64,000 bases of DNA from Toxonevra muliebris (Eukaryota; Arthropoda; Insecta; Diptera; Pallopteridae): the NCBI GenBank assembly GCA_963691655.1, contig OY829326.1, positions 143,734,998 through 143,798,997 on the forward strand, read 5' to 3'. Positions 1-9,788 of this stretch are shown piece by piece. The first letter of the stretch is position 1; every line of letters starts with the position of its first letter. The notes beneath the pieces are model-generated. The model was not told the DNA's origin, did no database searches, and saw only the letters and a list, made by a program, of their open reading frames with translations. The translations under genes and the position numbers were made by a program.

Positions 1-2
1 TA

Positions 3-2698
3 CCATTTATGGTACAGGCTTTAATTACATCCGAATTACAGGTAGGCTCTACAAAATCACTCACCTATTGCATGTCCAGCCTGTTGCTGCTATGCGCCAA
101 TCAAAACCGAAGCGCTGACTCACGCACGCATGCCTTAAATATTGTACGTGCACTTTTTCGTTGCACTGACCTTAACGAAGTTGTTGGTGAATATGTTGCT
201 GAAGGCATCAAGTGCGCCATACGCGGCTATGATGCAGATACATGGTCAGAAAAGAATTCGGCTACTTTACTCTTTGCTGCACTTATAACGCGTATTTTTG
301 GTGTGCAACTCACAAAGGATACAGAAAAATTAAATATACGCAATAAGATGACGGGACGTATTTTCTTTTTACGCTATCCCCAGTTGTATGATTTCTTCTT
401 ACAGCAATTACAACGAGCAAGCAAATTAATAATGCAACACCAAAGAGCGCAAAACTTGCATCCTTTATTGTTGATTTTAAGTCGTTTGTATCCATCAGCT
501 TTGGAGGGTACAGAATCAAATTTTAAGGTTATATTAAATCATTGGTATAGATTAACATTGTTTATTGAAAATTAAACTTTTTCAGACTTCAGAATTCATT
601 CCTTACATATTGGATTGTGCTGGATGCCCTGAAATGCAGACCCGTTATTTGGCAGCTAAGGCTGTCACAGCTTTAATCTCTAAAGATGCTGTGCCAACAA
701 CAATTTTAAATCACCTAAGAGATATTGTAAGTAAAAAACTAAATGCACTTCTTTTTACCACTATCATGGCAGGCACTATTGCCTGCCAAGATTTTCGCAT
801 TCAAATATAATGATTTTTTTTTTATTCACAGTATCTTACTAAAACAAGATCATGTTACAATGCCTTACATGCAAAATTATTGCAGGTAAAAATCTATAAT
901 TAAATTACTTTTTATTTATCATACATATTTATAAGATTCTATATTTTTATAAACAGATATTTTCACTTATAAAAACATATAATTGCGTTGATGAACCAAT
1001 GATCAGTGATATATGTGTTACTTTCACTAATTTGCATACAACAACTCAGGGGAAAAATCCGGTCATATCAACTGTTATACTGGATATTTTCAATGAAATT
1101 CTTAAATGGTGAAGACTCTTACTTCTTACATACATACACAAGTATCCATATAAATTAATATACAATAGGAGATTCTTTATGTCTAGCATATTCCCTTGCA
1201 CGGTGTAAATAAGAATTGCAAAAAACAGTTTGGTTTTTTCGTCGCAATAAAGTCGAAGTTTTCCAATTCTGCTAATTTTGCATCGTACATATGCTAGACA
1301 TAAAAAATCCCACTGATATATATATATATATATATAAATATTTTTTATTCTTTTCGCACAGTCTAAGCAGTTTCCCTCTTGGAGAATATATTCAAAACAA
1401 TCTGTTATACTTTTCCGAATTAAAGGATTTTCGAACTAATTACGCATGCTATTATTATCCTGTATTATATAAATCTGCTTGTATCTACAATTTACATATA
1501 CTTCGTTTGACACAACCATTTGGCGCCATATCCGATTATCTGCTAACTCAACCAGACACATATGAAGTCGTAAAACTGGAGGACCTAGAAACCAATTTAA
1601 ATATTATATTGATTATTTTGTTGCAGACGGGTTCAACTGCAGATCTCGCAGATGATCTCTATGAATTTGCATTTTCTCAGTTTGAAGTGGACTTTGTAAA
1701 TGCTTTAGATTGCAATACTTTAATACAAATAGGAGATAAATTGCGCAAGAGCAAAGAACTGCATAATACATTAAAAAGAATAGTACAAAAACCTTTATAC
1801 TATCCCGAATGTGCTATGAAAGCGTATGCTATCTTAAGTTTTCTTGATCATTTCGATTATACATTAAGCCATTTAATACTAGAATCAAAAAAATACCCTG
1901 GTGATGTAAAATCGCCACTATCAATGTGTGTGGAGAGAGCGGTATTAAATCATGGCATCGTCGATTGGGAAATATCGCAATTGTGCCTAGAATATTTATT
2001 GGAGATAGCAAAACCTTGGCATCCATACTGTTTGAGGTAAATGTTATCTTTTATATCTTTTGTTTATGACTCTTTAATTAAGATTAGCATATTTTGTAAT
2101 TTTAGATTGAAAGCATCTAAGATATTGGCGTACATTGCCGGTCATTACCATGACGCTATAAAAAATGAAAACTTATCATTTATACGATTATATATAAGTT
2201 TAATATTATCTTTACTTATGGATGATGATTACGATATAAGAAATTATATAGCCGACACTATTTTGCACAATTTGAATGATGACACCGAAATGCGTAAGTA
2301 GAACTTAATTGCCTTTCTTTCTTGTTAACAATATTAACGTAAATATTTGTTGCTTTTCAATTGTTTTGCCACAAAATATAGGTAATGTTGTTTCTACTAT
2401 GGCACAACGTTTATTTCTACAATCGACTGCTGACATTTTGTTAAACATTAAAGCTGATGATAATTATATTTTAGAAATTTTTAAAATAATCACCGAATGC
2501 TTAACATCTGCGAATGTTAGTCTATGTAGTAGTTTTCCGTCTACTGGTGCCTGTACTGACTTGGAAGTATTTGATAAAAATGAGACAAACGAATTTGCTG
2601 AACCAATGAAAGCAATTTCAGATGCTATTATTATCTACAGGAATACATTTAGTGAACGAAAAATAGTGTTGGATTATATTAATGAGTATAAAGTATAG
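3..2698 (+). CDS. THADA: THADA homologue, C-terminal part (5' end lies outside the window)
   Basis: The exons I read are <3-527, 586-726, 832-885, 957-1108, 1362-2036, 2106-2293 and 2382-2698 (TAG stop). All have GT/AG borders and compatible phases, giving 683 visible residues. Exon 1 carries the DUF2428-type signature, with the stretches RTHALNIVRALFR and KNSATLLFAALITRIFG followed by LHPLLLILSRLYPSALEGT. The rest is HEAT-like helical repeat sequence ending in ERKIVLDYINEYKV. In the family, the yeast homologue Trm732 partners the 2'-O-methyltransferase Trm7 for tRNA position 32, and fly THADA has been linked to SERCA and lipid storage. A 57-nt in-frame segment (1570-1626, GTAAAA to TTGCAG) could be spliced out. 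The gene is convergent with the ZFYVE1 cluster. Family assignment is firm; the individual small exons are less so. Confidence 0.88.
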
Positions 2699-2809
2699 TA
2701 TAAATAAGGTTCAGCAACCTTATTTTAATATTAGACATAAATGTACATATAGACAGTGCCTTTCAAAGAAAAGGCAAGACCCAAGCAAATGACGTTTTTA
2801 ATCAGATAA

Positions 2810-2815
2810 ATTAAA
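2810..2815 (+). terminator. Candidate polyadenylation signal of THADA (ATTAAA)
   Basis: ATTAAA lies 112 nt after the THADA stop codon. No AATAAA is seen between the stop and the inverted-repeat element that begins at about 2837, so this variant is the best candidate. The expected cleavage zone falls at the edge of that element. Confidence 0.3.
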
Positions 2816-2836
2816 AAGTTTGTAAGTAAATAATAA

Positions 2837-3872
2837 TAGAGACAAATGGGGAACCTAGGGAGTGACTTTCATATGAGTATACTGAGTTCAGATCTTTCGG
2901 CTCCAGTTTAGGAGAAATTCGTCTTTGAATTTTGCTGATTTCAATTGGGTTCGTAGGTCTTATAAGTCCTACCGTTTTGAATATCACATTACTGTCTTCG
3001 GCAAAGTTGAAGTTTTTTTACGACCAATAAATTTGCTAAACACACTAATACAAAATTACATTCAAATATTTATTTCGATTAAAAATCAAAAAAATATTAT
3101 TTTGATTACAAGTAAGGTACCGTTCATATATTACGTAACGCAAATGTTGACCTATTATGACCCCTCTCCCCCTGGTCGTAACACATCGTAACAAAATTGT
3201 TTTAGCCTACGATTGCAAGTAGTAGCTGAAGTAAACCAAAAATAGAAAATTCAAATTTTTCTACATTGCACCAATGCCAAACATCCTAGAATAAAAATTT
3301 CCATGTAAAGCCTTTCACATCGCGGTTCGAATTCGCATTAAACTGGGACTTACGTTTCATTCGTCTACAACTACAATATAACACTCACACATGAGTGGAT
3401 GCGTAAAGCTCGTTGTGCCTAACCTAATATAATTTTTTTGATTATTTGTAATAAATTTTTTTTGATTACTTGTAATAATAATAAATTTGTTTGATTACAT
3501 GTAATCATCATAAAATTTCTTGATTACTTGTAATCATAATCAAACTTATTTCGGTTGTGTTTACGTGTAATCATAATCACAAACTTTTTGATTTCGATTA
3601 CAAATAATCAAAATCATAATCACAATCATATATAGTTTTCGGTTATGATTACAAGTAATTAGAATTTTCTATTAATTGATTACGAAATAATCAATACTTG
3701 CACAGCTCTGCTCATAATAATAGTTATAACTTTGCCGAAGACAGTAGTGTGATATTCAAAACGTTTTTGGACCTATAAGACCTACGAACCCGAATGAAAT
3801 CAGCAAAATTCAAAGACTAATTTCTCACTATACCCAAATGAAAGTCACTCCCTAGGTGCCCATTTGTCTTTA
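2837..3872. mobile_element. 1.04-kb element with about 150-170-bp terminal inverted repeats
   Basis: The left arm (about 2837-3010) and right arm (about 3727-3872) are reverse complements with scattered mismatches. Outer ends share GACAAATGGG and CCTAGGGAGTGACTTTCAT; inner ends share CTTCGGCAAAGTT. No coding capacity is seen. The interior holds a run of short palindromic GATTAC..GTAATC units (about 3430-3700) and, at 3116-3190, a block reading CCGTTCATATATTACGTAAC followed by a C-rich stretch that also occurs near 35.93 and 39.18 kb. It looks like a non-autonomous DNA transposon or foldback element. I could not identify a target-site duplication. Confidence 0.7.
3430..3700. repeat. Imperfect array of GATTAC/GTAATC palindromic units
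   Basis: Units of the form TGATTACTTGTAATCA recur about seven times with AT-rich spacers inside the loop of the surrounding inverted-repeat element. Each unit is self-complementary, so the array can form a series of small hairpins. No coding frame is present. Confidence 0.6.
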
Positions 3873-5109
3873 TTTTCGACTAGCATATTGACATATTGTA
3901 GACGACTAGGGGTGACGTTGCAGTCTTAGTATATTTTAAAATATTGACAATGAGACCAAACCCCGTATTTGGGGTTAAAAACAATTGGATACCTTTTTTA
4001 AGCTTTAGCAAATCTAAAATTTATACGATGCTCTCTTTGTTGTAAATAGAAACAAACTATTTTTCAAATAGACATATACGCGCTATATTGCTACTTTTTA
4101 CGATATTTTTGTAGTATATAGTTTTAACAGTAAACTTATTTGCAAGGAAAAATAAATATTTTACATATTTCTAAATACGAAACATAAACTATTCATCTTT
4201 GAAATTATCGATAACGGATTCCTAAGTGAAAGTTTAAAAATGTACTAAAAAAATCTCGCCTCAAACTAAAACTGTAAAATAGCACCAAAAAAATTATATG
4301 GAAAACAATTTTAAACTTTTGAGAATTTTTAAGAATAATAGTAAGAAATTCGCGCGAAATTTATATAATTATTACTATTGTGGAACAACTGGCCATGAAG
4401 GGCCTAGACCCGAGCTTCTCGCATCTATTCATGTTGTATGAGGTATAGTAGTTATACTGAAAGAAGGATTTTTCTTCTATTCCAACTATATTTTATCTTA
4501 ACTTAACCTAAAGTTTTTGAAAACTTGAAAGAACAATGGTAAAAAATTCGCCCGAATTTGTAAACATGACTAATATTATTTGTGCAGAAAATGAGATTTG
4601 TGGCTAGGTAATTATGCTTAAAATACAAAGAATTTTCACTCTAACTTTAAGTTTTTGAGAATTTCAAAGAATAATAGTAAAAATTTCTCTCGAATAATTT
4701 TATGTGCGCTTGCCATTTTTCCCTTAAAAAATATAAAGCGATGAATAATAAGCGCAGCTGAATATAGCATCTTTGAATTAAATAAAACGCAACATTTTCA
4801 CTTCAGATGAAAATGTATGCAGGTAGATAATTTTCCAGTATTTCTTATATTAATATTAAGTAGTCGAAGACTATTTTTAAATATTAATTTTTGTAATTCT
4901 ACTATGTTCCCACTGAGCCGTAATTGCGTAGTTTCTACAAATGGTTTCGAACGAAACTGCAATCATTCACATTGTGTTTCTTTCTAGTTGTAAAATATAA
5001 TTATTGCTAATATTGAATAAATTTAAATACAAATAGAATAAAAATGATAAACGAAATATTTAGCACCGAAATAAAAGTGCATAGGAGAAAGCGTCAGTTT
5101 TATGTATCT
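3873..5109. other. Noncoding AT-rich stretch with a diverged three-fold repeat
   Basis: I see no gene. Three related segments (about 4312-4380, 4512-4570 and 4650-4710) share TTTTTGAGAATTTCAAAGAATAATAGTAAAAAATTCGC-like text in the same orientation, at spacings of about 200 and 140 bp. They look like an old local duplication. The remainder is unremarkable AT-rich sequence. Confidence 0.4.
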
Positions 5110-5600
5110 TGTTTCACTTCAACCGCAGCCACTATGAAGCCTTACTGCCTCAGCTCCTCCGCCATTTGTTTAAATGTATGGTCCTTTTTCCCCCGTACGC
5201 AGCTCTCAAATCGTTGTCCACGCAGTTTATTTTTCATGTCCGGAAACAAAAAGAATTTATGCCAAATCAAAACTATCCTGCGGATGATCCATCAATTCAA
5301 TTGTGGAAGTTCGTATTGTCATGATGAAGAATGATTTGACGAAGTTTGCTTTTTTTTCCTAAATTTACCAAATACTTCTTTTGCAAACAAATGGTTGTGT
5401 ACCCTTCAGAATTGACCTTTCTACGTTTCTCAAGTGGTACCGTAGCCACATGACCAATTTTTCCAAAGAAACAATCGACCATTCCAGATTTGAAGCTATT
5501 AGATTAGAAGCATTGAAAATGACTTTTAAATCATTTAATGGCTTATTTAGTGGAGGCTCTAAAGTGAATCCTTGGTGTTTATTCCTTTTGGCGAGATTAT
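5110..5600 (-). pseudogene. Mariner (DD34D-type) transposase remnant
   Basis: On the minus strand the text runs, across several frames, through GHVATVPLEKRRKVNSEGY, YTTICL and ILHHDN (second catalytic Asp). It then shows a degraded MDHPQDSFDLA block, FFLFPDMKNKLRGQRF, and a short tail ending near 5110. This order is that of a mariner transposase C-terminal half. The stretch between HHDN and the PYSPDLAP-like block is largely deleted, and stops and frameshifts are frequent. The N-terminal half is not recognisable. The plus-strand ORFs over this region are antisense shadows. Confidence 0.72.
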
Positions 5601-5760
5601 GAACTCTAGAAATTTCGAAATCTGATTTTAGGAATTCATAAATTTGAAGTTGTATTTTCATATTTGCTTCATGGTGCGTAACAAATATTCCCTATATGTT
5701 CCCGAAGTATATAATCTCAGGAATATTGATCGGAATTCTTAAGGCAAAATGGTAGTAAAT

Positions 5761-6060
5761 TCATATCTTCCGTTGTTTACAGATAAGCTGTATGTCGGAT
5801 TCTTTTAAAAGAATCTGATGGAAACGATTCTTAAGGTCAAGCACTGTAGACAATTTGTTTTTTCCTAGTTGTGATAATACTCCATTTATTTCAGGGATTG
5901 AATATTGATCAGCAATCGTAACCACATTAAGTTTCCGATATTCGATAGCCATCCTTTGTTTCTTCTTCCCTGCTGCATCGGTTTCCTTCGGGACAATCCA
6001 TACTGGTGAATTCTATCGAAACCAAGAAGGTCTAATTATGTCGTCTTCTAATAATTTTTA
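5761..6060 (-). pseudogene. Ty3/gypsy reverse transcriptase N-terminal fragment
   Basis: Minus-strand translation gives PVWIVPKETDAAGKK, then MAIEYRKLNVVTIADQYSIP, VLSQLGKNKLSTVLDLKNRF and a degraded HQI motif before a stop near 5761. This is the start of a Ty3/gypsy-type reverse transcriptase, ending before the catalytic YxDD box. One in-frame stop precedes the conserved Trp-Ile-Val-Pro block. It is a dead fragment next to the mariner remnant. Confidence 0.78.
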
Positions 6061-7364
6061 ATATGAGATTTTCCTTAATTCTCAAATTGAGAAATGTAAA
6101 ATTCTCAACGGAACAGAATCCAATTGCTCTCATAGGATATAGGATAGGATATAGGATATAGCGTTGCCATCGATGTCAAACAAATTTTAAAATACAAAAT
6201 TGCGATAACAAAATAATTTTTATTTATTAATTTGTATATTAAGTAAAGTTCAAGTAAAAAAAGTAGCATTACAAATTCACATATATATCAGTCGTGCATA
6301 GTTATATTAAATTAATTAATTATTCTTCTTAATTTAATAAAGAACAAACGAAAATTTAAGTTGGAAAACATTTCAATTCGTAAATTTAAGTTGGAAACAT
6401 TTCAATTTAAAAACAGCAGTTATTTTGTAGATTGAATGGACATGCAAACATAAATTTATGTTGGAAAACATTGAATTTGATGGAAATGTAGAATTTGACG
6501 GCACACGCTGCTAGCTTTTCTTACTTCACTTGCCTATAGGCTTTTCACTTCTGCGTCGGATTCTGAATAGTCCTCACTTGGCGCCTCCTATTCACATACT
6601 AGGAGACTACACGAAGTAGAAGAAACTTCAGCCAAGTCTCGTCCAGTCCTGGGTTCTCCACGTTCCCAAGTCCCACTCCTATGTTATTTTCTGTGAGCAG
6701 ATTTACTATTTTCTTTACTTCACTTCTTATTTTGATACTTCTATGCATTATTATAAATATAAATATAACTTTTTATTGTTTCTTCCTTTTGAATTGCTTT
6801 TGTAAATTCATTTAAAGTAAAAATTTTCGCTGCGTCACTTTCAACACTTTTCTTTTATATTATTGAACATTGCTGCCAGATTAAAATTTTTACAACTCCA
6901 ATATGTGCTATCAGAATGTTATAAATATTTTCTCAAGTGAAAAATTTTTGAAAAAATGTTTATTTTCAAATGACTAGAATGCTGAAAATCATATTGAGAA
7001 TTAGAAATTTATCAATGGTTAGAGCCATAAGTATTTTCTCAAGTCTTTCTCAACTCGGACTCAAGTCGATAGCAAGCATTTGAGAAATATTAGGGAAAAA
7101 GTTTAGTTTAAAATGATAAGCAATGCTGAAAATCAAGTTAAGAACTAAGATTTTTCAAACGTTTGAGAAGTTTTTTTCCAGTGTTTGTTGGGAATATAAA
7201 GATATAAACGTCTTGAAACCTTTTCTCCGATTTTGTGTGTTCCTTTCACATTTTTTTCTTCGTCAGTAGACAATGTTATTTACCTATCAGTTTTCATATT
7301 TAAAGAATTATGAGAGCTGAGGATAATAATCAAATTCAATTAATAACAAATTCCTTTCACTCAT
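6061..7364. other. Noncoding stretch with short tandem repeats
   Basis: No gene is recognised. 6131-6160 is an imperfect (GGATATA) run. 6350-6490 holds three copies of an approximately 30-bp unit containing AAATTTAAGTTGGAAAACAT. 6480-6690 is relatively GC-rich and could be long terminal repeat (LTR) debris, but I found no matching partner. The rest is AT-rich filler. Confidence 0.35.
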
Positions 7365-8119
7365 TTAAAAACTTACGTTAACCGACTTTTCTTCAAGCAA
7401 ATATTGCTTTTCGCCTCTCGATAGCAGCAATGCGTATGTATTTTGTTCAGGACTGATTACCATCGATCGGTATTCACTTACAGTCGCGCAATTATTCTGA
7501 TTTGGATAACCAACGTGCCACACCTGTTTATCATGGGTGGTCTTACCAACACAATCAAGAATCATTGCCATAACCGATGGGACGTGGGTCACGAGCAAAA
7601 TTTGTTCACGAATTTCATCTGCGAGAAGAATGCGTGAAAAGGCGTCAGCAACTGACGTTTGCTCAGATTGTAATTGATTGTTGAGCAAGATACACTTTTA
7701 AGTGAAATAGTAACAAGTGCACACGGTACACTTCATGGATAGTTGCAATTTCCGAAATTGCTTGCAAGCTCCATGTGGTACACGATCTCTGGTACACAAT
7801 TGCGGTGGCGAATCCAACTGCCCGCGTAGTTACTGAATTTGGTACAGCTCTTAGTTGAGGCGTTAACTGTACTTGGCTAATTACGCTATCTAGCTTTTTG
7901 TCACGATCTGATTACAAAAAAAAAACGTTATTTAGCCTCAATTCCTTTAGTGAAAGCATCGAGTTGTTGGTCATTTCTACGTGCTCGATAAGCTTCAGTT
8001 GTCTTCTTGGATGCGCCTTTTCCCCTCTTCTTCCTTAGTCCGTTGTTAGTAATATAATTGCCGTTTGGGTTCGCTGATGCTGCAGCATCCGGTAAAGATA
8101 ATTCTTTATTGTTTGACAT
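7365..8119 (-). pseudogene. Unassigned decayed ORF (about 230 codons in three frame segments)
   Basis: Three minus-strand segments read as continuous protein-like sequence joined by frame breaks. 8119-7928 begins with ATG and has a small, basic N-terminus (LRKKRGKGASKKTTEAYRAR). About 7907-7670 has no ATG and is hydrophobic/helical (LTPQLRAVPNSVTTRAVGFA). 7688-7365 contains DEIREQILLVTHVPSVMAM and HDKQVWHVGYPNQ. A T-rich insertion separates the first pair and a one-base shift near 7685 the second. I recognise no retroelement motif. The basic N-terminus followed by a helical body would fit a small capsid-like protein of an endogenised RNA virus, or a retrocopy of a host gene. I cannot choose between these, and the function is unknown. 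Confidence 0.4.
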
Positions 8120-8186
8120 TTTAAAAAATAGTTGTAAAAGTCCGTCTATATCTGAAACGAAAATCTTAAGATATTAATTTAGAAAA

Positions 8187-8305
8187 ATCAGTACAAAATC
8201 AGTACGAAATACAAAAATCAGTACATTTTCGTACTGATTACAAGATTTCAAAAAATCAGTATTTAAAAAAATAATCAGGACATGTACTGATTAAATCAGT
8301 ACGTG
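8187..8305. repeat. Cluster of AATCAGTAC / GTACTGATT motifs
   Basis: The motif AATCAGTA(C) or its complement occurs about eight times in 120 bp, giving several potential hairpins. It lies next to the LINE ORF1 remnant and may be part of its untranslated region. Confidence 0.45.
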
Positions 8306-8850
8306 TGGCTTCCCTACTCTCACATGAACGAATTAAATTTAACCAGCACTGTCTTTCGGTTGTTAATAAAACGGCAGTGGAGGCTGCAACGTGCACATTG
8401 AGGAATTTGCAAATATCTGATACAACCGACAGCAAATTGCAATCTGATATTGGCATGATGACATCACCACGATTTAGTCTTTTATGAAGAGTTTCATTAT
8501 TGGTTTTTAGTTTGGTGAACATGGTGAGAGAGGTCTTTTCTACCGAATTAATCCTGTTGCCGTAATTTACAATTTCACGCTTTACATCCTTCAGCTGATT
8601 AGATAGATCGTTGTTGAATCGTTCGAAGACTGCATCAAATTTGGGCTGGATGTCGATAAGTCCCCAACGAAGTTCATCCTGTAAGCTTGAGAACTGATTG
8701 AAAGATTGATCCCGAAGGGGAGGATCGGAGTAACACGCCTTGCAAGTCAAGCCAAATGATCCTTCACCTTTGGAAAGGAAATTCATTTGCACGTTGGTAA
8801 CCTCGACGCAAGAGACGTGGAACCATTTACAACAAAAAACGCAACCAACA
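8256..8850 (-). pseudogene. Non-LTR retrotransposon ORF1 fragment with PHD-like zinc finger
   Basis: From about 8850 downward the minus strand encodes a Cys/His block, CVFCCKWFHVSCVEV then LTCKAC, which has the spacing of the second half of a PHD-type finger. A coiled-coil segment follows (FERFNNDLSNQLKDVKREIV), then a stretch ending LNRGDVIMPISDCNLLSVVS. PHD finger plus coiled coil is a known ORF1 layout in CR1/Jockey-like insect LINEs. The ORF is open for 178 codons but ends without a downstream ORF2 here, so it is a truncated copy. Confidence 0.6.
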
Positions 8851-9097
8851 CTCCCTTAGCTCATAGCTGGTAAGCGAAACAAAAGCGAAGTTATTTGATG
8901 GTTATGTAGCAGCAAGCAGTAGCATTTTCTGTTTTCATCTATAATGCCCGAAACAATTCTTTGAGTAATTCTAATGCGAAATCTAGAAAAGCATTCTTTG
9001 TAGAGTAATGTAATTTTCGGGGATTTTAAATCCATTTATTATACTCAGGTTAAGTTTTTCCCTTCAAATATTTTTCCAATGTTGGTTTATTTGTATG

Positions 9098-9213
9098 AAA
9101 GTTGGTCGGTTCTTATGTTGACGACGAATTTCTTTTAAAGTTGGCCGATTCTTATGTTGACAACGATCTTTTTTTTTTAAGCTGGTCGGTCCTTATGTTG
9201 ATGACGATTTTTC
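9098..9213. repeat. Three tandem copies of an approximately 43-bp unit
   Basis: The unit AGTTGGTCGGTTCTTATGTTGA followed by CGACGA and a T-rich spacer occurs three times (from about 9098, 9137 and 9178) with a few substitutions. It has no coding frame. Confidence 0.7.
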
Positions 9214-9719
9214 GAAATATTTATAATATTTTTTAGTCGTCAAATATTTTCAGTCACTATTTGCACTTTTTGAATCTAAGGATATTTTGATTCTTTTAAT
9301 GATTTCTTATTATCACTTTCACTTGTGCTTGTTTAAAATTAAGGATAATTTTTATCCTTTATAATAATTATTTTTAAGTTAATTTGCTCAGGTGCCAGTT
9401 ATCGGAATTTATTCCACTACAATGAAAAAAAAAACTCACGAACTTGTTATAAAATTTGAGTACTTGATTTTATACACCTAATATATGTAGTATTGCTTTC
9501 ACATTTGTTTATTAATGTTTAAATATTTGTTTTATTGTTATAATTTTACATTTTTATGAATATAAAAATATAAGTACATTTGTATATTTATTAAATAGAA
9601 TTTTATGTTCATTAAACAAATTAGTAGAAAAATGAAAACCCGCGCATAGACAAAACAAACTGCTTACGCTTGGAACCCAATCGAAACTAAACTCTAACTC
9701 CTAGGTCCTCTTGTTTTAT
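9214..9719. other. AT-rich noncoding stretch, possibly LTR debris
   Basis: No gene is seen. It lies downstream, in minus orientation, of the Ty3/gypsy polyprotein remnant and may contain the remainder of that element's 3' LTR. No second LTR copy was found to confirm this. Confidence 0.3.
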
Positions 9720-9788
9720 GTCAGTGTTGTATTTTAGTGTCCTATTTCAGTGTCGTATGTTAGTGTCGTCTTTCAGAGTCGTAGGTCA
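9720..9788. repeat. Degenerate 14-15-bp tandem repeat
   Basis: About five units resembling TTAGTGTCGTATTTC run head to tail. On the minus strand this begins immediately after a purine-rich tract (TGTGGGGGAATAA) at the end of the pol remnant. It therefore sits where the 3' LTR of that element should start (TGACCTACGACTC...). Confidence 0.5.

Noticed and set aside
5044..5334. Two overlapping plus-strand ORFs (96 and 71 codons) with protein-like text
   Set aside because: They are antisense to the mariner transposase remnant read on the minus strand (ILHHDN, LRGQRF blocks), and one uses a non-ATG start.
9098..9213. Regularly spaced repeats considered as a CRISPR-like array
   Set aside because: Only three diverged copies, no unique spacers of constant length, and the window is eukaryotic.
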